Source: JASGCP01 sp965263285 (lineage in GTDB: Bacteria > Bacteroidota > Bacteroidia > Chitinophagales > Chitinophagaceae). From it: DNA of 64,000 nucleotides. The notes beneath the pieces are model-generated. The model had not been told where the DNA came from. It made no database searches and was given only the letters and a program-made list of their open reading frames with translations. The position numbers and the translations under genes were made by a program. The stretch spans positions 558,001-622,000 of the forward strand of contig CBDHHD010000004.1 of the NCBI GenBank assembly GCA_965263285.1, in the 5' to 3' direction. Below, one piece after another: positions 19,515-27,534 of the stretch (its first letter is position 1; each line of letters opens with the position of its first letter).

Positions 19515-20975
19515 TTAAAAAGATAAACATTGTAAATTAATATATTCATTAATATGCATATTCAAATTACGATCGAGTTGGCAGTTGTTTTGACTAAAAG
19601 TGTTATTAGAGTAATGTAACATACAAGGCGCCGAAAGCGACCTACGATTATGTTGATCGCCATGATAAATATTTTTGTTAGAAACATATAATCCTACGGA
19701 GGCATTTTTTTCTATTATGTTATTATATATATTGCTTTTACTAGTTAATACCAAGGCACCTACCCTTCTACAATGAGCAATCAAATTGTCATTAAGTGCA
19801 TACCAACTATCACTATCACTACTTTGCGAAATGTTTACTAAAAAGCCATTAGAAGTTAATAAAGCGCCTATATGTTGATTAAATCTTAGCATCATGGTAG
19901 CATGATCTCCTCTCTCCATATACGATTTAAGTATAATAGGAATGGGCGTATTAACAATAAGGCCACTATGATCATATAATGCAAAAGTATCACCTATATT
20001 TCCTACCATTCTACTCATATATTTACAATAAGAACGATTTAAAACAATTGTATCACCACCAAATAAAAGGGGGAATAGTTGAATATTTCTCACATTAATA
20101 CCATCGTCTCCACAATCTAAAATAGTGCTATTGGTAATAAAAGGTCCTTTATTATAAGAAGAAGCTGCATTACTTATATTAATCCCATCTCTATTAGAGG
20201 ATAAAAAAAAATTTGGATAAGGAATCACTTTAAAATGATTAATAATGATATTAGAAGAGGTTAAACTACCTAGCGCTACCGAAGGACTAGCATATACTGT
20301 GATACTATCTATTGTAATATTATCAGACAATATAATATTAATTGTAGCGCTAGTATTAGGAATACCACTAGGGTCTTTAATAAAAAGCATTCCCTTCGTT
20401 ATAAAAGGAGGAAGTCTATTAAAAGTTTGCTGGTATATATGCCCCCCTATTGATTCGCTTGGTTTTTTATTTAACATATAGGTGTTATATATATTTCTTA
20501 CCAAATCTCCATTAGCAGTTCTAAACAAGCCGTAAACCACATTACTCTTATCATAGATAGAAGAATCAAAAGGCATACCTTCAGTTTGCTGTATGGTAAT
20601 AGTATTATGGTTAATAGCCGTAATTTCCCCCTCACTATGTGGTATAGGATTATAAGTAATTTGTATATTTTTGAAAATAATATTATGACAATTCTTGACA
20701 TACAAATGCGACATAAAATTTGTAAAAACAATGGTGGTATGATTGCCTTCTACAACAAGATTTGAATCATTAACATAAGCAAGCGTTTTATTCATAAAAA
20801 TACTACCTGAAGGAAATCGTATAGTATCCCAATTCATATTTGTATTATTGCTTTGTATAAAAGCAAACTTTTTAAAACCCATACAAAACAAAAAAACAAT
20901 CACGATAAAATTAATTAATATAATCTTATACTTCCATAACATTAATCTATGCATTAAATAATCACTATTAAACAT
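19515..20975 (-). CDS. Right-handed beta-helix protein, membrane-anchored or exported
   Basis: About 486 residues. A hydrophobic segment near the N-terminus (KIILINFIVIVFLFCMGF) acts as anchor or signal. The rest is rich in Asn/Ile ladders of parallel beta-helix type (SHLYVKNCHNIIFKNIQI, TINIILSDNITIDSITV, SNIIINHFKVI). SNRDGINISNAASS and ILDCGDDGINVRN are typical of beta-helix polysaccharide-active proteins. I use the ATG at 20975; an in-frame TTG at 20999 would overlap the upstream BioF-like gene by 8 bp. Likely co-transcribed with that gene. Substrate unknown. Confidence 0.7.
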   Translation of the reverse strand: MFNSDYLMHRLMLWKYKIILINFIVIVFLFCMGFKKFAFIQSNNTNMNWDTIRFPSGSIFMNKTLAYVNDSNLVVEGNHTTIVFTNFMSHLYVKNCHNIIFKNIQITYNPIPHSEGEITAINHNTITIQQTEGMPFDSSIYDKSNVVYGLFRTANGDLVRNIYNTYMLNKKPSESIGGHIYQQTFNRLPPFITKGMLFIKDPSGIPNTSATINIILSDNITIDSITVYASPSVALGSLTSSNIIINHFKVIPYPNFFLSSNRDGINISNAASSYNKGPFITNSTILDCGDDGINVRNIQLFPLLFGGDTIVLNRSYCKYMSRMVGNIGDTFALYDHSGLIVNTPIPIILKSYMERGDHATMMLRFNQHIGALLTSNGFLVNISQSSDSDSWYALNDNLIAHCRRVGALVLTSKSNIYNNIIEKNASVGLYVSNKNIYHGDQHNRRSLSAPCMLHYSNNTFSQNNCQLDRNLNMHINEYINLQCLSF

Positions 20976-20991
20976 TCTGAAAAAGTTAAGC

Positions 20992-22101
20992 TTATACAAT
21001 CGTAAAATTATTCATCTCTCGCTCTAATAATTTTATTTCTTCTATGGTATTAAAAGCATGTAAATTAATTCTAAATCTCTCGGCTCCTTTAGGTACCGTA
21101 GGAGATAACAGAGGACGAATTTCTATATCTTTCCCTTGTAAATAATATGCCACTTGCCTAATTTGATGATTCTGAGGTATGACAATAGTTTGAATAGGAT
21201 AATCTGAGTATATTGTTTTATATTTAAATGTGCATTGTTTAAACACCTGAATCAAATGAATTAATCGTTCTCTTTCTTTTATCATATTAGGAAACTGCTC
21301 ATAGCGATATAATATTTTCCTTATAAAATAAGGAGGCATTGAAGAGGTATAAATAAACGAGTGAGCATAATTAATAAGATATTGTTTTAACAAATTAGAA
21401 CCTACCACTACAGCGCCTGTTGCAGCCAATGCTTTACTAAAAGTATGTACTCTTGCAAAGACTTTATCTTCTAAACCAAAATGCTGTATAACCCCCTCTC
21501 CTTTACTACCAATAACACCTGTAGTATGGCCTTCATCAACAATTAAATATGCCCCATATTTTTCACATATATTACAAATATCTACAATAGGTGTTTGGTC
21601 GCTATCTACCCCGAAGAGTGATTCGGTAACCACAAATATTCGTTTGGTTATTTTTTTTATTTTCTTTTCTAAATCATGCGCATTATTATGTAAGTACGAA
21701 TAGGCTTGTGCATGTGATAGTCGAATACCATCTCTAAGACTCGCATGTATAAATTGATCATACACTATTACATCTCCTCTATGGGCTACACTTGACATTA
21801 ATCCTATATTAGCATTATAGCCAGAATTAAAAATTAATGCAGCAGGGGTATGATGAAATATAGCTAATGTTTTTTCGGCTTTTTCTATTAAATCATAGTT
21901 GCCCGACAATAGTCTGGCTGATGGTCTCCATAAATATTCCTCCTTACTATTTTCAAAAAAAGATCGATTATTTTCAATACGCGCAAGCCCTAAATAATCA
22001 TTAGAACAAAAATCAATATATTTAGATTCTGTGGGTAGTGTTCTTAACATACCTTTCACTCTTCTCTCTTCTAGTTTTTTTTCTAAAAATACTTCTTTCA
22101 T
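20992..22101 (-). CDS. 8-amino-7-oxononanoate synthase-like PLP enzyme
   Basis: A 369-residue alpha-oxoamine synthase (BioF/Kbl/SPT fold), condensing an acyl thioester with an amino acid. Motifs: YIDFCSNDYLGLA, SARLLSGNYDLIEKAEKTLA, FNSGYNANIGLMSS, the PLP-contact DEGHTTGVIG (usually DEAHSTG) and the Schiff-base lysine in HTFSKALAATGAVV. BioF is the best guess from length and end motifs. No other biotin genes are in the window, and the downstream partner is a beta-helix protein, so a role in another condensation is possible. Confidence 0.8.
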   Translation of the reverse strand: MKEVFLEKKLEERRVKGMLRTLPTESKYIDFCSNDYLGLARIENNRSFFENSKEEYLWRPSARLLSGNYDLIEKAEKTLAIFHHTPAALIFNSGYNANIGLMSSVAHRGDVIVYDQFIHASLRDGIRLSHAQAYSYLHNNAHDLEKKIKKITKRIFVVTESLFGVDSDQTPIVDICNICEKYGAYLIVDEGHTTGVIGSKGEGVIQHFGLEDKVFARVHTFSKALAATGAVVVGSNLLKQYLINYAHSFIYTSSMPPYFIRKILYRYEQFPNMIKERERLIHLIQVFKQCTFKYKTIYSDYPIQTIVIPQNHQIRQVAYYLQGKDIEIRPLLSPTVPKGAERFRINLHAFNTIEEIKLLEREMNNFTIV

Positions 22102-22175
22102 TTTTTAAAATGATGGCCTATAAAAACATAAAAATACTATTAATTTTCCTGATGTGATAGTATTTTAAAATTAAA

Positions 22176-22400
22176 AACTACATCTTTTTTTGAGGTGATA
22201 GAAGCATTGATGATTAAATAAATATAAACATGGAAATAATAGGAAATATTTGATGATGACTGCTCTCAGATAAAGAGCTTTACAAAACGAAGTGATCGGA
22301 GCAACCATCGAGAATGTGGGGCAGAAGTGTATATATGAATTATTATGATGAGTATTCGCAAAAACACAAATACACCTAGTACATCAAAAAGGATTTAACC
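22176..22400. repeat. Element R copy with internal deletion
   Basis: Left arm AACTACATCTTTTTTTGAGG and right arm ending AAAAAGGATTTAACC, both drifted. The central part of the element is deleted just after the TATGAATTATTATGATGAG block. It fills the 388-bp gap before the FKBP gene. Confidence 0.65.
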
Positions 22401-22440
22401 CCATAACATACATATAGCCGAGTCATTACAAAAAAACAAA

Positions 22441-22448
22441 TACATTTG
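22441..22448 (+). promoter_or_regulatory. Putative -7 box for the FKBP gene
   Basis: TACATTTG fits TAnnTTTG and lies 41 bases before the ATG, directly after the worn R repeat. Confidence 0.35.
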
Positions 22449-22489
22449 CATATTATTAAAATATTTTTTAACATATAAACTATATCATA

Positions 22490-22885
22490 ATGTCTAACGC
22501 ATTACAAGAAGGACAAATATTTTTAGAAAATAATAAAAAACGACCAGAAGTAAAAACTACTTCTAGTGGGTTACAATATGAAATAATATCTATGAAAGAA
22601 GGAGGTAGTAAACCAACGGCCAAAAGTACAGTACTATGTCACTATCATGGTACATTAATTAATGGCACTGTTTTTGATAGTTCTTATAAAAGAGGTACCC
22701 CTATCAGCTTCCCTCTAAATGGTGTTATTGCTGGATGGACAGAAGGCTTGCAATTAATGCCCATAGGAAGCAAATTTAAATTTTACATCCCTGCACCATT
22801 AGCGTATGGTAATAGACAAGTAGGAAATCTTATAGAACCAAATTCTACACTTATATTTGAAGTAGAACTGTTAGAAATAAAGTAA
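22490..22885 (+). CDS. FKBP-type peptidyl-prolyl cis-trans isomerase
   Basis: A 131-residue FKBP domain with a short N-terminal helix (QEGQIFLENNKKRPEVKTTSSGLQYEI), as in FklB/FkpA-type proteins but with no signal peptide, so probably cytosolic. Active-site blocks: VLCHYHGTLINGTVFDSSYKRGTPISFPLNGVIAGWTEGLQLMPIGSKFKFYIPAPLAYG, with the conserved F-D, V-I and W residues of the proline pocket. It speeds prolyl isomerisation during folding. Followed by a strong stem-loop at 22900-22953. Confidence 0.92.
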   Translation: MSNALQEGQIFLENNKKRPEVKTTSSGLQYEIISMKEGGSKPTAKSTVLCHYHGTLINGTVFDSSYKRGTPISFPLNGVIAGWTEGLQLMPIGSKFKFYIPAPLAYGNRQVGNLIEPNSTLIFEVELLEIK

Positions 22886-22899
22886 TTTTTTATTATTTC

Positions 22900-22953
22900 C
22901 TAAGTTCAAGATTTAAGTGCAACAAAAAAGTTGCATTTAAATCTTAAACTTAG
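22900..22953 (+). terminator. Long stem-loop after the FKBP gene
   Basis: CTAAGTTCAAGATTTAAGTG... pairs with ...ATTTAAATCTTAAACTTAG as a 24-bp stem (one mismatch, one G-T) with an AAAAAA loop. It begins 15 bases after the stop codon. Only a weak T-rich tail follows, so it may be a terminator or an mRNA-end stabiliser. Confidence 0.5.
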
Positions 22954-22966
22954 CATATTCATTTTA

Positions 22967-23136
22967 TTACATCTTTTTTGTAACTACTCAGGTATAGATT
23001 AATACTTAATTTTTTCTTTCTTTTGTCTTGATACAAAAGAAAGAAAAAGATATAAAAAATAAATGATGAACCTATACCTGATTGATTACAAAAAACACAA
23101 ATACCCCCCCCCAGCACATCAAGAAAAGATGTAGCC
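22967..23136. repeat. Short R-family remnant
   Basis: Contains GTAACTACTCAGGTATAG, the TTTCTTTTGTCTTGATACAA hairpin, CCTATACCTGATTGATTAC and a right arm ending GATGTAGCC, without the central part of the element. Confidence 0.65.
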
Positions 23137-23192
23137 AAATAAAATCAATAAAGATTCCATTGCCGAATTCAATTTATAGACAATCAAATTAA

Positions 23193-23751
23193 GGCATAAC
23201 TAAATTTAGTGTGAGGGGGTATGCAAAGATACAAAATAAAATGGATATTTGTAAAAACAATTTTATATGGGCTACATCTTTTTTTGAGGTGCTGGAAGCA
23301 TGGATGATTACATATATATAAATATGGAAATAATAGGAAATATCTGATGAGGACTGCCCTCAGATAAAGAGCGTTACAAAACGAGGTGAGCGAAGCGACC
23401 AGCGAGAATGTGGAGGCGGAAGTTTTTATATATGAATCGTTATGATGAGCATAAAGTATTTGCATAAAAGATACCTATGGATAAGCTCATCATAACGATT
23501 CATACCTAACCGCCTCCCCTTCATTCTCGCTAGCGTAGCGAGCCGTAGTTTTGTAGCTCTTTATCTGCAGGCTTGATTTTTTCTTTGTTTCTTTCTTTTG
23601 TATCAAGACAAAAGAAAGAAAAAGATATAAAAAATAAATTATTAACCTATACCTGAGTAATTACAAAAACACAAATAACCCCCAGCACCTCAAAAAAAGA
23701 TGTAGCCTTTTAGTAAACTAAATTTTTCCTCACACTAAATTTAGTTATGAC
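23193..23751 (-). mobile_element. MITE, element A, with 8-bp target duplication
   Basis: A 559-bp copy in reverse orientation. The 8-bp direct repeats CAAATTAA (23185-23192, 23752-23759) are perfect. The right end reads GTTATGAC in place of GTTATGCC. The internal R element spans 23270-23707 and is the cleanest full-length R copy. The outward -7-like box lies at 23224-23231 on the minus strand. Confidence 0.92.
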
Positions 23752-23788
23752 CAAATTAATAATCATTAAAAAACTAAAATACAAAAAC

Positions 23789-24733
23789 CTATTTTACTCT
23801 TTCAAGTGAATCTAAAAACGATAAAATAATTTGATTATTCTGTTGAGGTTGATCTTGCATGGTTACATGACCCGCATTAGGAATCATGGCAAATATTGAA
23901 TGAGGCGTTAAGTGCTGATAGTACTTTACTGTAGCAGGTTGCGCTTCATCGTATTCACCACAAACAAACAAAGTAGGAACACGAAAATCTTTTAATTGCT
24001 GTATACGATTATAATTCTTTAGATTCCCTGTTAATGTAAACTCACTAGGACCTGTCATTACATGATAAATAGTATCTGCTACATTATTAATACTACTATC
24101 TAAATCTGGTGACCAAGGCAAATGTATAGCTAAAAATTTATGATAATACACCAACATAGCATGTTGATATGCAGGAGCTGTAAAATCTTTGATCCTTTCA
24201 TAATATTGAATTATTTTTTGTGTAGAGTCTGGTAATTTCGACACTAACATATCGGCATCTCTTTCCCAAAGATGCATATCAATAGCAGGACTATTTAATA
24301 TAATACCACGAATACCTTGTGGGTATTTTAAATAAAAGTCTGTAGCTAACATGGTGCCCCATGAATGACCATATAAATAGTAATCCTTTAACCCTAAATA
24401 TCTAACAATTTGTGACAATTCTTCAACAAAAGAATCAATATTCATAAGAGCGATATCTGTAAAATGAGTTGATCTACCACAACCTAGCTGATCAAAAAAA
24501 ATTACTTTTCTATCTATTCCTAACCCCTCAAGTGGTTTTAAATAATAACTAGGGCAACCAGGTCCCCCATGCAATAACAATATAGGAGTTTTATCACCTG
24601 TGCCAACTATTTTGTACCACACTTTTCCATTTCTCAAAGGTATATAACCTTCTCCATCTAATAAAAATTTTGCAGGTGTAGCCTTACAAGCTACAAAAGA
24701 AACCATTATAAAAAAAAATAATAACTTCATCAT
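23789..24733 (-). CDS. Alpha/beta-hydrolase lipoprotein, proline iminopeptidase-like
   Basis: A 314-residue S33-family hydrolase. It has a lipoprotein signal (FFFIMVSFVACK, Cys about residue 16). Oxyanion HGGPG, FDQLGCGRSTHF and nucleophile elbow YGHSWGT match proline iminopeptidases/tricorn-type aminopeptidases. The catalytic Asp is likely in FVCGEYDEAQPA and the His in IPNAGHVTMQD. It probably releases N-terminal proline or similar residues at the cell envelope. A 12-bp gap to the upstream YkgJ gene suggests one transcript. Confidence 0.85.
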   Translation of the reverse strand: MMKLLFFFIMVSFVACKATPAKFLLDGEGYIPLRNGKVWYKIVGTGDKTPILLLHGGPGCPSYYLKPLEGLGIDRKVIFFDQLGCGRSTHFTDIALMNIDSFVEELSQIVRYLGLKDYYLYGHSWGTMLATDFYLKYPQGIRGIILNSPAIDMHLWERDADMLVSKLPDSTQKIIQYYERIKDFTAPAYQHAMLVYYHKFLAIHLPWSPDLDSSINNVADTIYHVMTGPSEFTLTGNLKNYNRIQQLKDFRVPTLFVCGEYDEAQPATVKYYQHLTPHSIFAMIPNAGHVTMQDQPQQNNQIILSFLDSLERVK

Positions 24734-24745
24734 ATAAAGAATTTA

Positions 24746-25255
24746 TTACTTGCTATTTGTTGCATACATAATATTCTTTTGCAACTCTTCTACAAAAAAA
24801 TAAGTAGTAGGGCAATAAGCAATATTTTGTTGATGCACATGTAAATAATCTTTCATCCTATCTTTTGTAAGATGTGGGAAACCCATGCAATCAGGTGGTC
24901 TTACTATATAAATAATACACTTGTTAGTTTTCTTATTTAAAAACTGACAAGGAGTACTTTTATTTAGATATTCTTTATCTTTTTTGTTATACTTTAACCA
25001 TTTCTTTTTCATATCTTGAGTAGTGATATGTAAGAAATGGGCAATTTTTTTTATATCTTTCTCTTTATAAGTAGGTGTCATTGTTTTACAACAGTTGGCA
25101 CACGACAAACATTTTACTTTTTTCCAAGCATGAACTGCAGTATCATCTATTAACTTATCAGATATAAGAGGATAATTTTTTTCCCATTTTTTTAGTATAG
25201 AAATAAATGACTTTTTATGATATCTTAACTTTTGCTTAAATGATCTTTTGTTCAT
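24746..25255 (-). CDS. YkgJ family cysteine-cluster protein
   Basis: A 169-residue protein with the Fe-S/zinc-type cysteine cluster of the YkgJ (CxxCxxCC) family: CLSCANCCKTMTP near residue 50, then TPCQFLNKKTNKCIIYIVRPPDCMGFPH. The N-terminus is Lys-rich. Function unproven. Sits in a minus-strand run with the hydrolase downstream and the secreted protein upstream (26-bp gap). Confidence 0.8.
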   Translation of the reverse strand: MNKRSFKQKLRYHKKSFISILKKWEKNYPLISDKLIDDTAVHAWKKVKCLSCANCCKTMTPTYKEKDIKKIAHFLHITTQDMKKKWLKYNKKDKEYLNKSTPCQFLNKKTNKCIIYIVRPPDCMGFPHLTKDRMKDYLHVHQQNIAYCPTTYFFVEELQKNIMYATNSK

Positions 25256-25281
25256 GAATGATTATATTTCATAAAAACAGA

Positions 25282-26232
25282 TTAAGAATGCCAATGAGAC
25301 GGTTTAATATACCTATTATATAAATTTTCTTCTTTTACAATTTCAAGATGAAGAGAAGGTGTTGGCGTATCTAAAAAAACAAAGTGATTAGATTTGTCAT
25401 CAACAGGCTCTAATGATAACAGAGGACAATAAATAAAATTCATATTGGCATTGTCAACTAGCAACCAATTGTTCTTAGAACTATTTTTGTTAAAAAAAAT
25501 AAGATTAGACAGTATTTTATTTGTAGAATGAATATAATCCTCTTGATTATTATTCTCAACCAAAACAGTGTCATAAAATAATTGGCCTCTATTATTTAAG
25601 TTTAATTGTTTATTAAATAAAAAATAGCAAACTACTTGATTATTAAACCACCCCATATAGGTTTGCTTAGATATTCCTGACGAATATAACCGTATATTAG
25701 CGGTACTTCCTTTAGGAACAATAGGCATATCTAAAGCACAATTTGACAAGATAATCTTATAATTATTTTTATATATATCTTCAACAGATGCAACACTATT
25801 TGCCACATAATTATTAGGCACAATTACTGTAACTTCTTGACAAAAATCATTATAATTTTTATTTCCAGGAATATATTGAAAAATAGGCAATTGCTTTTTA
25901 ACAGGGCTATTTTCTCCCTGTCTATATAATACATATACTTTAGATGGTATATTAGAGCATTGATCAAAATCATAAAAAGAAATTACCTTCCCTTGTTTTG
26001 TGTTAATAGTACTAAAGAATGGATTATTATCAAAATCAATAGGTTGATTAGGTGCTGGCAACGATGGCTCTACACTTCTTCTCCAAAGATGTCCTGCTAC
26101 ATTGCTAAACCTATCAATATAAGCAAAAAAAGAATTATTAGGATCGTGCAGTATATCATTTTTATCAAACTCGTATGATATTACACTAGTAATAATTAAT
26201 ATAAGAATAAGATAAGATAAGAAATATTTCAT
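25282..26232 (-). CDS. Secreted protein, paralogue of the lipoprotein at 44 kb
   Basis: A 316-residue protein of no family known to me. The N-terminus is a hydrophobic signal or anchor (YFLSYLILILIITSVIS). It shares a clear pattern with the protein at 43919-44965: DRFSxxx, RSVxPSLPxxNxPIxF, FYxxDxxSN, VYV, IPGxxxYNDF, xLPIVPxxS and GWxNNQxVxxF in the same order, so they are paralogues. The Pro/Asn-rich beta pattern resembles surface proteins. It lies next to the broken restriction gene; the other copy lies next to the Kelch array. Confidence 0.65.
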   Translation of the reverse strand: MKYFLSYLILILIITSVISYEFDKNDILHDPNNSFFAYIDRFSNVAGHLWRRSVEPSLPAPNQPIDFDNNPFFSTINTKQGKVISFYDFDQCSNIPSKVYVLYRQGENSPVKKQLPIFQYIPGNKNYNDFCQEVTVIVPNNYVANSVASVEDIYKNNYKIILSNCALDMPIVPKGSTANIRLYSSGISKQTYMGWFNNQVVCYFLFNKQLNLNNRGQLFYDTVLVENNNQEDYIHSTNKILSNLIFFNKNSSKNNWLLVDNANMNFIYCPLLSLEPVDDKSNHFVFLDTPTPSLHLEIVKEENLYNRYIKPSHWHS

Positions 26233-26328
26233 AATTTATTACAAAACTAAATAGATAAATTTAAGTTTAGAATACAATGTAAAGTTAGTATTTTTTTTAA
26301 TTATTTAAAAAATAATTTTTATAGTCTC

Positions 26329-26779
26329 CTATTGTAAGCTAAGTTGTTTTATCTCGTTCTTTATATCGTCTATCACTTCTTTATTAGCGATTTCTTTTTT
26401 CTCACCCACTTTAACTGAAAATAAATAAAAAACCTTCCCACCAAAAGATTGAATAAACTTTTCATGACTTTTTGCTTGCAACGCATATTCCTTGAAAATT
26501 TCAGACATTTGAATTCCAGTGTTAATAGGCTTTATTTGTAAACCAATATACTTCTCCCCAACTTTTATAAAAAAATCAACATTAAATAATCTATCCCATT
26601 CATCCGGTGCAGGTTCAATTGGAATATTTAATATTTTTGCAAGTTGCCCATAGATCGTATTTATTTCTGTCATATAGCCATCAAAAGTTCTATCAATAAC
26701 TAATTGTATCATATATTCAATACAATCTTCTTCGGTTATTTCATTCACTTCTGCTTGAATAACTTCTGTTATTTTTATA
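26329..26779 (-). pseudogene. MjaI-like restriction endonuclease, C-terminal fragment
   Basis: About 150 codons that continue the nuclease gene begun at 27534. The segment EWDRLFNVDFFIKVGEKYIGLQIKP has a PD-(D/E)xK-like core (D, then a strand with GLQIKP) and matches the MjaI restriction-enzyme family. The ATG that opens this fragment (26782-26784) is part of the MITE end, so it is a by-product of the insertion. Deleting the MITE and one 8-bp repeat joins the two parts in frame: LYI-(N/K)-ITEVIQ. Confidence 0.82.
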
Positions 26780-27341
26780 GGCATAACTAAATTTAGTGTG
26801 AGGAAAAATTTAGTTTACTAAAAGGCTACATCTTTTTTTGAGGTGCTGGAGGGGTATTTGTGTTTTTTGTAATTACTCAGGTATTAGGTTAATAATTTAT
26901 TTTTTATATACTTTTCTTTCTTTTGTCTTGATACAAAAGAAAGAAACAAAGAAAAAATCAAGCCTGCAGATAAAGAGCTACAAAACTACGGCTCGCTACG
27001 CTAGCGAGAATGAATGGGAGGCGGTTAGGTATGAATCGTTATGATGAGCTTATCCATAGGTATCTTTTATGTACATACTTTATGCTCATCATAACGATTC
27101 ATATATAAAAACTTCCGCCTCCACATTCTCGCTGGTCGCTTCGCTCACCTCGTTTTGTAACGCTCTTTATCTGAGGGCAGTCCTCATCAGATATTTCCTA
27201 TTATTTCCATATTTATATATATGTAATCATCCATGCTTCCAGCACCTCAAAAAAAGATGTAGCCCATATAAAATTGTTTTTACAAATATCCATTTTATTT
27301 TGTATCTTTGCATACTACCTCACACTAAATTTAGTTATGCC
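26780..27341 (+). mobile_element. MITE, element A, inside the restriction gene
   Basis: A 562-bp element A copy with both GGCATAAC/GTTATGCC ends. Target repeats are TTTTTATA (26772-26779) and TGTTTATA (27342-27349), 7 of 8 identical. Internal R element at 26824-27264; outward -7-like TATCTTTG at 27303-27310. It interrupts the MjaI-like nuclease after codon 64. Confidence 0.92.
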
Positions 27342-27534
27342 TGTTTATATATAATTTTTTCCCAAGCTCTTTAATATGTTCTTTACTTTTAATATTTTCG
27401 AAATAATATGCCCGCCATTCGTCTATTGATTTTGGAGAACATTTTCTAATCGATGCAGAAGTAGCCCCAACATTTCTTTTAAAATTCAACTGAAATCTAT
27501 TCATTGCACTATTTAAAATCCACTCTTTAGCCAT
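27342..27534 (-). pseudogene. MjaI-like restriction endonuclease, N-terminal fragment
   Basis: First 64 codons of the nuclease: MAKEWILNSAMNRFQLNFKR and SASIRKCSPKSIDEWRAYYFEN, a pattern typical of MjaI-type enzymes. The ATG overlaps the end of the methyltransferase gene by 8 bp, so methyltransferase and nuclease formed one operon. The frame runs into the MITE end and stops there (NRHN, stop). With the fragment at 26329-26779 the original protein would be about 211 residues. Confidence 0.82.

Noticed and set aside
23184..23465. Recurrent ORF of about 80-100 codons (MYILYAHHNDSYIKTSAS...) at 23.2, 27.1, 56.4 and 57.7 kb
   Set aside because: It is simply the translation of one strand of element R, includes its palindromic arms, and is open only where the copy happens to lack stops. 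Length and ends vary between copies, with no sign of coding constraint.
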